NCBI GenBank assembly: GCA_021814355.1
Contig: JAKAIJ010000079.1
Location: 1-10,635 of the forward strand
DNA: 10,635 bases
Reading direction: 5' to 3'
DNA from: Acidobacteriota bacterium
GTDB taxonomy: Bacteria; Acidobacteriota; UBA4820; DSQY01
Numbering within the stretch: position 1 is the first letter of the stretch; every line of letters begins with the position of its first letter. Of this stretch, positions 1 to 5,806 are shown piece after piece. A program made the translations under genes and the position numbers. The notes under the pieces were generated by a model that was not told where the DNA came from, ran no database searches, and saw only the letters and a program-made list of their open reading frames with translations.

Positions 1-129
1 TCCGTGCGCTCCGATATCAAGGACAAGATCTTCGGCCTCCAGCGGGGGGCCGTGGACTACATCCCCAAGCCCTTCCAGTACGACCAGCTCGCGGACCGGG
101 TCAAGCGGATCCTGGCCCAGGCGTCGTAG
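1..129 (+). CDS. Response-regulator receiver domain, C-terminal end (partial)
   Basis: The last 42 residues of a protein whose start lies before the window. The segment IPKPF at residues 22-26 of the fragment carries the conserved receiver lysine followed by proline. The preceding GLQRGAVDY is typical of helix 4 and strand 5 of a CheY-like domain, and the remaining residues form the last helix. The receiver is therefore the C-terminal domain: either the whole protein is a CheY-like single-domain regulator, or the receiver is attached behind another domain such as a kinase. The phosphoacceptor aspartate lies outside the window. The gene runs toward the minus-strand block, with 49 bp to the next stop codon. 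That gap contains only a weak 5-bp stem near 162-175 without a T tract. The receiver assignment is confident; the full architecture is unknown. Confidence 0.8.
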   Translation, partial: SVRSDIKDKIFGLQRGAVDYIPKPFQYDQLADRVKRILAQAS

Positions 130-178
130 AGACGCGCCTTCTCCCAAGTTCTTTTGGATCAAGTTGCCGCCTCAGCGG

Positions 179-439
179 TCAGACCCCAATGCGGCCCTTG
201 AGGATGGCGGCCCGGATGAGTCCGAAGAACTTCTGGAGTTCCTCCAGGACGGCCGCCTCGATGTGCTTGGGGTTGCCCAGCCCCTCCACCGCAGCGGCAT
301 AGGAGTGGCGCTTCTGAAAGAGGACCCGCCCCTCGAGGTAGACGCGGGCCTCCAGCTCGCGGGTGGCGTCCAGATCCTCGATCTGGACGTGGTACTCCCG
401 CCCCTCGAAGGCGACGTGGGTGTTGATTCCGACGATCAC
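179..439 (-). CDS. Conserved small protein of unknown function, 86 aa
   Basis: The chosen start is GTG at 437-439, which overlaps the TGA stop of the upstream phosphoesterase (GTGA overlap) and implies translational coupling. A longer reading of this frame would run antisense-free through the phosphoesterase in another frame and has no support. The protein has no signal peptide or membrane segment. It opens with a beta-rich part (FEGREYHVQIEDLD near residues 11-24, then EARVYLEGRVLFQKRHSY near 30-47) and ends in a helix (AAVLEELQKFFGLIRAAILKG). From memory, this resembles small uncharacterised proteins of deltaproteobacteria and acidobacteria with a pattern like 'F.G..YHVQTED ... G.VL..K...Y ... 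Q...I..I..G'. I know of no established function, and none is assigned. It is the last gene of the aroK-phosphoesterase cluster and ends 50 bp from the convergent receiver gene. Confidence 0.75.
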   Translation of the reverse strand: MIVGINTHVAFEGREYHVQIEDLDATRELEARVYLEGRVLFQKRHSYAAAVEGLGNPKHIEAAVLEELQKFFGLIRAAILKGRIGV

Positions 440-1185
440 GTGCCCACCAACAGGCGGTTCCCCAGGTTCTCGGGGAGCCCCGCCCTCAGGATCTTGGCGC
501 GGGCGCGCTCCGCCGCGTAGGGGATGCGGCGGAGGACGAACCGCCCCACGTCCGGGTAGTACTCCCCGAAGGAGGCCCAGGGGTTCCGGTCCCGGGGCTG
601 CCCCACCGAGCCGGGGTTGACCAGGAGCCGCTCCCCCGGGTTCCGTACGATCTCGGCGACCTCCCCCTTCAGGGGATGGAACTCGATCCCCGCCTTGGTC
701 TGACGGAAGGCGCAGGGGAAGTGGGTGTGCCCGAAGAAGCAGATTTCGAAGTCGGCGTGCTGGAACGCCTCGTAGGCGTCGTAGTCCGAGAAGAGGTAGG
801 CGTCCTCGTCGGCCATCGAGCCGTGGCAGATCCACATCCCGTCGCCCAGGTTCTTGGGACCCTGGGGCATGGCTTTGAGGAAGGCCAGGTTCTCCCGGGA
901 GAGGCGGGCGGCGGTCCAATCGGCGGCACGGCGGGCGGCGACGTTGAAGTTCTCGGCGCTTGCCAGGCCGCAGACGACCTTGTCGTGGTTCCCCCGGACC
1001 GTGACCAGCCTCGGCAGGCGCCGCACGCGGGTCACCACGGGGTCCGGGTTGGCTCCGTAGCCCACCAGGTCGCCGAGGCAGAGGACGCCCTCGTAGCGCC
1101 GCCGGCTCACCGCCCTCAGGACGGCCTCGAGCGCCTCTTGGTTCGCGTGGATGTCGGAGAGGACGAGGAAGCGTCGTTTGGCCAT
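436..1185 (-). CDS. Calcineurin-like metallophosphoesterase (YfcE/MJ0936-type)
   Basis: A 249-residue cytosolic protein with the full set of metallophosphoesterase motifs: D11-x-H13 (LSDIH), G38-D39 (CLGDLVGYG), G65-N-H-D68 (VRGNHDK), H121 (CHGS) and G152-H-T-H155 (FFGHTH). Near residue 190 comes NPGSVGQPRD, typical of the small YfcE/MJ0936 and diadenosine-tetraphosphatase-like branch. These residues bind a dinuclear metal centre that hydrolyses phosphodiesters or phosphomonoesters. The physiological substrate cannot be read from sequence. ATG at 1183-1185 is preferred because AGG lies at a usable distance upstream and MAKRRFLVLSDIH places the first strand normally. A GTG six bases further up (1189-1191) is also possible. 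The gene begins 25 bp after the aroK stop and overlaps the next small gene by 4 bp, so the three are probably co-transcribed. Confidence 0.92.
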   Translation of the reverse strand: MAKRRFLVLSDIHANQEALEAVLRAVSRRRYEGVLCLGDLVGYGANPDPVVTRVRRLPRLVTVRGNHDKVVCGLASAENFNVAARRAADWTAARLSRENLAFLKAMPQGPKNLGDGMWICHGSMADEDAYLFSDYDAYEAFQHADFEICFFGHTHFPCAFRQTKAGIEFHPLKGEVAEIVRNPGERLLVNPGSVGQPRDRNPWASFGEYYPDVGRFVLRRIPYAAERARAKILRAGLPENLGNRLLVGT

Positions 1186-1210
1186 CCGCACCTGGGGGTC
1201 CGGGGGAAGG

Positions 1211-1696
1211 TTAAATCAGCCTCAGGACCGCGTCAACCACTTCGTCCACCGTGAGCCCCTCGGTCCAGACGTGGTGGCGCGCCCGCCCGTAGAGCGCCTT
1301 GCGCCTCAGAAAGAGGGTGAAGAGCCCGGGGTCCTGCGCCAGGGGCCGCCGACGGCCCTTGCCGATCCGCCTCTGGACCTCCTGAAAGGTCAGGTCCAGG
1401 TGGACGGTGGGGCCCAGGCCGTTCAGGTAGGGGATCGTCTCGGGCGTGAAGCCGCCGCCGCCCACCGCGAGGACCTGCTCACCCTCCTCGGGCGTGGAGA
1501 GGATGACCCGCCGCTCCAGGTCCCTGAAGTAGGGCTCCCCCTTGTCGCGGAAGATCGCGGCGATGGAGGCGGACTCGAGCTCCTCGATGACGGCGTCGGT
1601 GTCCTTGAAGGGGAGCTTCAGCCGCGCGGCGAGGACCCGGCCCACCGTGCTCTTGCCGCTCCCCATGAACCCGACCAGGGTGACCGTCCGCCCCAT
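1211..1696 (-). CDS. aroK: Shikimate kinase
   Basis: 161 residues, close to the usual length of a stand-alone shikimate kinase. It phosphorylates shikimate at O3 with ATP, the fifth step of the chorismate pathway for aromatic amino acids. Visible motifs are Walker A GFMGSGKST (residues 9-17), shikimate-binding D32-T-D34 and R58 (EPYFRDLER), the glycine run G79-G82, the lid arginines in GRRRPLA (about 114-120), and the adenine/shikimate-side arginines around 138-140 (YGRAR). All catalytic positions look intact. aroB, a common partner, is not adjacent; the next genes are a phosphoesterase and a small unknown. No ribosome binding site is visible before the ATG, and a possible -10 element lies only 6 bp upstream, so the mRNA may be leaderless. 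Confidence 0.95.
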   Translation of the reverse strand: MGRTVTLVGFMGSGKSTVGRVLAARLKLPFKDTDAVIEELESASIAAIFRDKGEPYFRDLERRVILSTPEEGEQVLAVGGGGFTPETIPYLNGLGPTVHLDLTFQEVQRRIGKGRRRPLAQDPGLFTLFLRRKALYGRARHHVWTEGLTVDEVVDAVLRLI

Positions 1697-1702
1697 GCGG
1701 CG

Positions 1703-1711
1703 AGCATATCA
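1703..1711 (-). promoter_or_regulatory. Possible extended -10 promoter of aroK
   Basis: On the minus strand TGATATGCT fits an extended -10 (TGn followed by TATGCT, 4 of 6 consensus bases). Six bases separate it from the A of the aroK ATG at 1696, so transcription would begin at or next to the start codon. There is no clear -35 box. This is a weak prediction, made mainly because the gene also lacks a Shine-Dalgarno sequence and follows a terminator. Confidence 0.3.
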
Positions 1712-1725
1712 CGCGGGGGCACTTT

Positions 1726-1753
1726 CGCCCTTCGAAATCCACAGGAGGCCTTC
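1726..1753 (-). repeat. tRNA-trailer repeat, copy 1 (after tRNA-Val)
   Basis: A 28-bp segment immediately downstream of the tRNA-Val terminator that matches 4960-4986, downstream of the tRNA-Ala terminator, at 24 of 26 aligned positions with three gap bases. Shared blocks, read on the plus strand, are CGCCCTTCG, ATCC, CA, GG and GCCTTC. It contains two copies of TTCGAAGG. No coding sequence covers it. Two copies in one window suggest a dispersed element or a conserved processing signal; more copies elsewhere would be needed to call a family. Confidence 0.45.
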
Positions 1754-1786
1754 GAAGCACAAGAGCCCGGCCTAGCGGCCGAGCTC
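1753..1786 (-). terminator. Rho-independent-like terminator of tRNA-Val
   Basis: Minus-strand stem-loop 9 bases after the encoded CCA. A 10-bp stem (1777-1786 with 1763-1772, one G-U pair) closes a GCTA loop and is followed by TTGTGCTTCG. The stem is strong but the T tract is interrupted, so termination may be incomplete and could feed aroK. Confidence 0.6.
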
Positions 1787-1795
1787 CCGGGAAAG

Positions 1796-1870
1796 TGGTG
1801 GGCGATACTGGATTCGAACCAGTGACTCCTACCGTGTGAGGATAGTACTCTCCCGCTGAGTTAATCGCCC
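1796..1870 (-). tRNA. tRNA-Val (anticodon CAC)
   Basis: A complete cloverleaf can be drawn. The acceptor stem GGGCGAT pairs with ATCGCCC. There is a D arm with AGCGGGA, an anticodon stem CTATC/GGTAG (one T-G pair) around loop CTCACAC giving anticodon CAC, a T arm with GGTTCGAATCC, discriminator A, and an encoded CCA at 1796-1798. CAC reads the valine codon GUG, which is abundant in these GC-rich genes. It has its own near-consensus promoter just upstream and a stem-loop terminator just downstream, so it is an independent unit inserted between the M23 peptidase gene and aroK. Confidence 0.97.
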
Positions 1871-1881
1871 ACGGGACGGTC

Positions 1882-1910
1882 ATTCTAAGCGACCGAGGCG
1901 GCCCCGTCAA
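1882..1910 (-). promoter_or_regulatory. Sigma-70 promoter of tRNA-Val
   Basis: On the minus strand, TTGACG (-35, at 1905-1910) and TAGAAT (-10, at 1882-1887) are separated by exactly 17 bp. Each box matches 5 of 6 consensus bases. The -10 ends 11 bp before the first tRNA base. The -35 begins 6 bp after the stop of the M23 gene. This is the best promoter match in the window and supports a housekeeping sigma factor of ordinary specificity. Confidence 0.8.
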
Positions 1911-1916
1911 GACCGG

Positions 1917-3791
1917 TCAGCGGGCCGGCACGATGAAGGCCTGGGGGGCGAGAGCGGCGCCGTTGCCGGCCCGGTCGGAGATGCTGCCGGCCAATACGTG
2001 GCGGCCGGGCGGGACGTCGGTCAGATCGAGGCGGACCTGGCGCGGGTCGCTGTCCCAGTCGGGATAGACCGGCTTGCCGTCGAGCGTGACGCGGAGGCTG
2101 TAAGGCTCGGGGCCCGAGCCCGCGTCCGTCACCTCTACCCGCGCCTCGCGGCCACCGAAGTGCGGGATCGTGGCGAGGGTGACCGCGCCCCACCGGGGGG
2201 AGGAACGATCCTCCCCGACGGCGTAGAGGCCGTCTCCCCGGAAGGGAACCGCCTTGCCGTCGAGGCGGCGCACCCAGCGCCGCTCGGGTCCGAAGACCAG
2301 GCCGGCGTGGGCCGGCCCGGCCCCCCGGTAGGCCAGCGTCGCGCGAGAGCGGGCGGAGGCGGGGCCGCAAAGAACCAGGGCGGAGGACCCGGAGCCGCGC
2401 TGGGACTCGAGAAATCCCATGCCCCCCGCGGGTACCTCGAGGGACCAGGGACCGTCCTGGAGGGTGCAGGGGCCCGCGGCGAAAAGGCCCGGCAGGAGCT
2501 TGTCCCCGAGCGCGAGGACTGCTCCCCGCCGCGGCGCCGAGGAGACCGGCAGAAGGACCCGCAGCTGGTCCCCCTCCCCCTCCACCGCCACCGAGTCCAC
2601 CGGCCGCCCTCCCCAGAGCAGCGGGGTGACGCCCTTCGGCGAGGCCCGGGAGAGGCGCAGGACCAGCCCCGCCGGGAGGAACTCCATCCCCAGCACGGAA
2701 AAGCCCCTCCCGGGGAGCGCCAGGGGGGAGGGCCGCTCCGCGGGGACCACCTGAACCGCCCCGCGCAAGAGCGCCGCGGCCCCGCCCCGGCTGGTCGCGG
2801 TCACCTCCAGCACGTGGTCGCCCGGTGCTGCGGCGGGGAGGCCCTCCCCCGCGACGCCGGGCACGGCGAACCCCTCGGCCCGCCTCAGGAGGACGGCGGG
2901 CGCGCCGGCGATACCCCGGTCGGGGTCGAAGAGGAGCGGGCTCTGCTTGTAGAGCGCCAGGCTCACGCAGCGCAGGTCCATCTCGAACACCTTCGACCCA
3001 TCGAGGGTGGCCGCCAGGGTCGAGAGCCCGGTGCTGTTGTCCGGAACGCCGAGGTGGTCCCGGCCCACGACCTCGACGTCCACGGCGCCCTGCAGCCGGA
3101 CCGCGCGGGCCAGCCGGTAGCGCCCGGGGGCCTCGCGAACCGCCGGCACCACGGCGGAGAGGAAGCTCCCGTCCACGCGGCCCGTGGCGTCCCGCGGCAC
3201 GAAGGCCGCCGCCTCGAGCTCGGGGGCCCCCAGCCCCTCGGGGAGCGGCAGCCCCTCGAGGAACGGGTCGCAGGAGTCGTCCCCCCGCCGCACCTCGAAG
3301 TGGAGGTGGGGCGAGCCGAGGCCCAGTTGCCCAGAGCGCGCCACGATGTCGCCGGCCTTCACCGCCACGGGGGGCGAGACGACCACGTCGCCGGGAAAGG
3401 AGCTTCCCTTCGCGGCGCAGGCCTCCTGGAGCTTCTGCTCGATCCCCAGCTCCCGGCTGTAGCGGCAGAGGTGACCGTAGACCGCCGTGCGCCCGTCCGC
3501 CAGCTCCAGGTAGAGCACCCGCCCGTAGCCCTCGGGCTCCCGGCGGACGCGGACCACTTTTCCGTCCGCCACCGCCGCCACGGGCCATCCCTCCTCCTGG
3601 TGGGTCCGGATGTCCACGCCCACGTGGAAGTGGGTAAGACGGAACTCGCCGAAGGAGGAGGTGCACCCCTCGCGCACGGGCACGGGCCACAGCAGAGGTG
3701 TTTTGGCGTTCGAGGCCGAGAGGGCCAGGCCCGCCGCGGCCGCCACGGCGAAAAGGAGCGATTTCCAGAGAGCGCTAGAGCGTCTTCGCAA
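1917..3791 (-). CDS. Secreted M23 family metallopeptidase with long C-terminal region
   Basis: 624 residues. The N-terminus has an arginine-rich stretch (RRR at 2-4), a hydrophobic core about 11-25 and ASNAK as a plausible signal peptidase I site, so the protein should be exported. Residues 35-180 form a LytM/M23 domain, with H56-VGV-D60 (HxxxD), YGHL (H107) and H162-L-H164 (HLHFEVR); H56, D60 and H164 are the zinc ligands in this family. Such enzymes cut peptidoglycan cross-bridges or act in envelope remodelling. The roughly 440 remaining residues look beta-rich and end in an Ig-like segment (SLRVTLDGKPV ... LDLTDVPPGRHVLAGSISDRAGN). It is not a compact endopeptidase, and the tail may bind a partner or wall component. 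The start is a TTG overlapping the end of galU by 17 bp; no ATG is available ahead of the signal peptide and no strong ribosome binding site is seen, so coupling to galU is likely. Confidence 0.88.
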   Translation of the reverse strand: MRRRSSALWKSLLFAVAAAAGLALSASNAKTPLLWPVPVREGCTSSFGEFRLTHFHVGVDIRTHQEEGWPVAAVADGKVVRVRREPEGYGRVLYLELADGRTAVYGHLCRYSRELGIEQKLQEACAAKGSSFPGDVVVSPPVAVKAGDIVARSGQLGLGSPHLHFEVRRGDDSCDPFLEGLPLPEGLGAPELEAAAFVPRDATGRVDGSFLSAVVPAVREAPGRYRLARAVRLQGAVDVEVVGRDHLGVPDNSTGLSTLAATLDGSKVFEMDLRCVSLALYKQSPLLFDPDRGIAGAPAVLLRRAEGFAVPGVAGEGLPAAAPGDHVLEVTATSRGGAAALLRGAVQVVPAERPSPLALPGRGFSVLGMEFLPAGLVLRLSRASPKGVTPLLWGGRPVDSVAVEGEGDQLRVLLPVSSAPRRGAVLALGDKLLPGLFAAGPCTLQDGPWSLEVPAGGMGFLESQRGSGSSALVLCGPASARSRATLAYRGAGPAHAGLVFGPERRWVRRLDGKAVPFRGDGLYAVGEDRSSPRWGAVTLATIPHFGGREARVEVTDAGSGPEPYSLRVTLDGKPVYPDWDSDPRQVRLDLTDVPPGRHVLAGSISDRAGNGAALAPQAFIVPAR

Positions 3792-4644
3792 GGCGCTTGA
3801 GGTACTCGCGGAAGGGCCCGCCGAGGTCCTCGCGGGCCAGGGCCGTCTCCACCGTCGCCTCCAAGAACCCCTGCTTGTCCCCGGCGTCGTAGCGGCGGCC
3901 CTCGAAGCGGTAGGCGTAGACGCTCTGGCGCCGGAGGAGTCCCTGAATGGCGGAGGTGAGCTGGATCTCGCCGCTGCCGTCGGCCCCCGTCCGCTCCAGC
4001 TCGTCGAAGATCTCGGGGGTGAAGAGGTAGCGGCCGATGACCGCGGTGGTGCTGGGCGCTTTCTCGGGGGCGGGCTTCTCCACGATGCCCGTGATGCGCA
4101 GCGTCCGGTCGTCCACCGCCTCCCCCGCCACGATCCCGTACTTGCGGGTCTGGTCCCGCGCCACCTCCATCACCCCCAGCACCGAGGCGCCGCGCGCCTC
4201 AAAAACCCTCAGCATCTGGCCGATGCAGGGCTCCGGCGCCACGACGATATCGTCCCCGAGAAAGACCGCGAAGGGCTCCCGGCCCGCCCACGTCCTGGCG
4301 CAGAGGACCGCGTGGCCGAGACCCAGGGCCTCCTTCTGGCGGACGTAGGTGACCTCCACCATGGAGGCGATGGCGCGCACCTGGGCCAGCTCCTCCCGCT
4401 TCCCCCTGGATTCGAGGAAGGCTTCCAGCTCCGCGGAGACGTCGAAGTGGTTCTCGATGGCGTCCTTGCCGCGCCCCGTCACCAGCAGGACCGACTCGAT
4501 GCCCGCCGCCACCGCCTCTTCGACCACGTACTGGATGACCGGCTTGTCCACCACCGGCAGCATCTCCTTGGGCGAGGCCTTGGTGGCGGGCAGGAACCGC
4601 GTGCCAAGGCCCGCGGCGGGGATGACGGCTTTCCGGACTTTCAT
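3775..4644 (-). CDS. galU: UTP-glucose-1-phosphate uridylyltransferase
   Basis: 289 residues, the usual bacterial GalU length. It makes UDP-glucose from UTP and glucose-1-phosphate, feeding lipopolysaccharide, exopolysaccharide and galactose metabolism in the cytosol. Motifs are the nucleotidyltransferase signature AAGLGTRFLPATKASPKEML (residues 10-29), Q103 in VRQKEALGLGHAV, FLGDD (129-132) as the metal/UTP site, IVEKP (187-191), GSGEIQLTSAI (223-233) and YDAGDKQGF (252-260). The ATG at 4642-4644 is preceded by GGGAGGT at ideal spacing; in-frame upstream sequence passes through the tRNA-Ala region and is not coding. It lies 31 bp below a possible extended -10 and overlaps the M23 peptidase gene, pairing an envelope-sugar enzyme with an envelope hydrolase. 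Confidence 0.97.
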   Translation of the reverse strand: MKVRKAVIPAAGLGTRFLPATKASPKEMLPVVDKPVIQYVVEEAVAAGIESVLLVTGRGKDAIENHFDVSAELEAFLESRGKREELAQVRAIASMVEVTYVRQKEALGLGHAVLCARTWAGREPFAVFLGDDIVVAPEPCIGQMLRVFEARGASVLGVMEVARDQTRKYGIVAGEAVDDRTLRITGIVEKPAPEKAPSTTAVIGRYLFTPEIFDELERTGADGSGEIQLTSAIQGLLRRQSVYAYRFEGRRYDAGDKQGFLEATVETALAREDLGGPFREYLKRLAKTL

Positions 4645-4668
4645 GGGACCTCCCGGAGCGCAGGGGAA

Positions 4669-4677
4669 ATGGTAGCA
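4669..4677 (-). promoter_or_regulatory. Possible extended -10 promoter of galU
   Basis: TGCTACCAT on the minus strand resembles an extended -10, 24 bp before the galU start codon, leaving room for a short leader with the GGGAGGT site. No -35 is recognisable. It is nearly identical to the TGCTACAAT before the response-regulator gene at 5768, which slightly raises confidence. Confidence 0.35.
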
Positions 4678-4988
4678 CAGCCGGAGGACCCCTCGCGGCC
4701 GTCCGGGTCCGGCCGCTGCGTTCCAAGGCCGTCTGGCCTTCGAGGAGGCCCACCCGGCCTTGTCGAGGTGTTGTCCTTTGCTGGGTCGGCGCTGGACAAG
4801 GCTTCCTTCGGACGGCTGCAGCACCAGGATGCTCCAGGTTTTCGCATCTTGGCGCGCATCCGTAACCTCGAAACCCGGGGCGGGTCCCTCGCCTCGCCGC
4901 GCATCCCTGCGGCCGCTCGCTCCTCGCTCCCGGCCTCGCGGCGCGGCTACGGCGCCTCCCGCCCTTCGATCCCCAGGGATGCCTTCGC
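4678..4988. other. 310-bp intergenic region without a convincing gene
   Basis: Between the galU promoter region and the tRNA-Ala terminator. Open frames cross it on both strands, but they lack recognisable domains and are best explained by GC-rich composition. The region is rich in symmetry: AAGGCC-GTCT-GGCCTT at 4725-4740 is a perfect 6-bp stem with a 4-base loop; GCCTTGTC at 4757-4764 is the exact inverse of GACAAGGC at 4795-4802; a competing TTGTCC/GGACAA pair sits inside (4771-4776 and 4794-4799). CGCGCATCC occurs twice (4853-4861 and 4898-4906), and CTCGCTC is tandemly doubled at 4916-4929. This could be a decayed repeat cluster, a structured RNA transcribed from tRNA-Ala read-through, or a long galU leader. 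No known riboswitch or RNA family was recognised. Confidence 0.5.
4960..4986 (-). repeat. tRNA-trailer repeat, copy 2 (after tRNA-Ala)
   Basis: A 27-bp segment just past the tRNA-Ala terminator, matching 1726-1753 at 24 of 26 aligned positions with three gap bases. On the minus strand it contains ATCCC-TG-GGGAT, flanked by GCGAAGGC and TCGAAGGGC. The equivalent centre of copy 1 keeps only the TCC/GGA core. The position relative to the tRNA terminator is the same in both copies, which argues against chance. Confidence 0.45.
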
Positions 4989-5019
4989 AAAAGACAAAGG
5001 CCCCGCCGCAGGCGGAGCC
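4989..5019 (-). terminator. Rho-independent terminator of tRNA-Ala
   Basis: Eight bases after the encoded CCA, the minus strand has a 9-bp stem (5011-5019 with 4999-5007, one G-U pair) with loop TGC, followed by TTTGTCTTTT. Strong stem and T-rich tail give a clear terminator, separating the tRNA from galU. Confidence 0.82.
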
Positions 5020-5027
5020 CTCGGAGT

Positions 5028-5103
<76 letters not shown>

Positions 5104-5113
5104 AGAATGGTGA

Positions 5114-5142
5114 ATTATAGGATAGCCCCCAGGAAAAGGGAA
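5114..5142 (-). promoter_or_regulatory. Promoter of tRNA-Ala
   Basis: A perfect TATAAT (5114-5119, minus strand) lies 10 bp before the tRNA. Seventeen bases further up only TTCCCT (5137-5142, 3 of 6) stands at the -35 place, so the -10 carries the call. The region is shared back-to-back with the promoter proposed for the HD-domain gene. Confidence 0.6.
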
Positions 5143-5147
5143 GGGAC

Positions 5148-5176
5148 TTGCGGCGGCGGCGGGCCGAGGCCAAAAT
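5148..5176 (+). promoter_or_regulatory. Weak promoter candidate for the HD-domain gene
   Basis: TTGCGG (5148-5153) and CAAAAT (5171-5176) with a 17-bp spacer, 3 and 4 of 6 consensus bases. It would give a short leader before the ribosome binding site at about 5187-5196. It is placed only because the gene is the first of its strand and something must drive it. Confidence 0.3.
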
Positions 5177-5199
5177 AGAGCGCCTGGGGAGAGGGAGCC

Positions 5200-5757
5200 A
5201 TGGGAGCGCTGCCGAACCGTGAGGATTCCTGGAATCTCTTGTGCGAGTGGACCCTCTCGGAGGCGCTGAGGAAGCACGCCCTGGGCGTCGAGGCGGCCCT
5301 GCGCGCCATGGCGCGGGCGGCCGGGGCCGACGAGGAGCTCTACGGGCAGACAGGGCTCCTGCATGATTTCGACTACGAGCGATATCCCCAGATTCCCGAC
5401 CACCCGGTGAAGGGCGCCGCGGTGCTGCGCGAGCTGGGCTATCCCGAGGAGATGGTCCTCGCCATCCTCGGCCACGCCGAGCATACGGAGACGCCCCGCG
5501 AGACCCATCTGGCCAAGAGCCTCTTCGCCTGCGACGAGCTTACGGGCTTCCTCTTCGCGTGCGCCTACGTCCAGCCGGATCGGAGGATCGCCTCGGTGAA
5601 GCCCGAGAGCGCCAAGAAGAAGCTCAAGGACAAGTCCTTCGCCCGCGGCGTGAGCCGGGAGGACATTCTCAAGGGGTGCGAGGAGCTGGGGGTGGACCTG
5701 CTGGACCACATCCGCTTCGTGAAGGGGGCCCTGGAGGCTAGCCCGCTGGGGCTCTGA
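5200..5757 (+). CDS. HD-domain phosphohydrolase, 185 aa
   Basis: A soluble HD-superfamily protein: H26 (LRKHALGVE), the paired H55-D56 (GLLHDFDYE), H92 in ILGHAEH and D112 (FACDELTGF), which together form the usual metal-binding set. The HD domain fills about residues 18-120. The C-terminal part has basic helices (PESAKKKLKDKSFARG), seen in a common family of small bacterial HDIG proteins annotated only as hydrolases. The substrate is unknown; nucleotides or cyclic nucleotides are typical for the superfamily. The ATG is preceded by GGGGAGAGGGAG, a strong ribosome binding site. The gene is followed after 49 bp by the receiver/GTPase-kinase pair, which has its own promoter candidate, so it may be a separate unit. 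It is distinct from the HD-GYP gene at 8243 and lacks the GYP motif. Confidence 0.88.
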   Translation: MGALPNREDSWNLLCEWTLSEALRKHALGVEAALRAMARAAGADEELYGQTGLLHDFDYERYPQIPDHPVKGAAVLRELGYPEEMVLAILGHAEHTETPRETHLAKSLFACDELTGFLFACAYVQPDRRIASVKPESAKKKLKDKSFARGVSREDILKGCEELGVDLLDHIRFVKGALEASPLGL

Positions 5758-5767
5758 CGCCCCGCCG

Positions 5768-5776
5768 TGCTACAAT
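5768..5776 (+). promoter_or_regulatory. Extended -10 promoter of the receiver / GTPase-kinase operon
   Basis: TGCTACAAT: TG at the extended position followed by TACAAT (5 of 6). No -35 is recognisable. It lies 30 bp before the ATG of the response-regulator gene, leaving space for GGGAGG at about 5799-5804. It probably drives both the receiver and the fused kinase gene. Confidence 0.5.
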
Positions 5777-5806
5777 AAGTGCCAGGACAAGCTGGACGGG
5801 AGGGCT

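Noticed and set aside
130..178. Terminator between the receiver gene and the 86-aa gene
   Set aside because: Only a 4-5 bp stem near 162-175 without a T tract on either side, too weak to call.
1479..1910. Minus-strand frame covering tRNA-Val and the start of aroK
   Set aside because: It translates the tRNA gene, its promoter and its terminator, so it cannot be a gene.
1998..3800. A 600-codon open frame on the plus strand opposite the M23 gene
   Set aside because: Antisense shadow from GC-rich codon use. It has no recognisable domain, while the minus frame has a signal peptide and complete M23 motifs.
4795..4835. Possible SRP (4.5S) RNA core, because the minus strand has GTCCGAAGGAAGC
   Set aside because: The conserved apical loop and the asymmetric loop partner sequence do not follow, and flanking stems do not pair as in SRP RNA.
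4641..4904. Small minus-strand open frame of 87 codons upstream of and overlapping galU
   Set aside because: It runs over the galU ribosome binding site and start, is rich in R, P, G and S with no domain, and has no ribosome binding site of its own.
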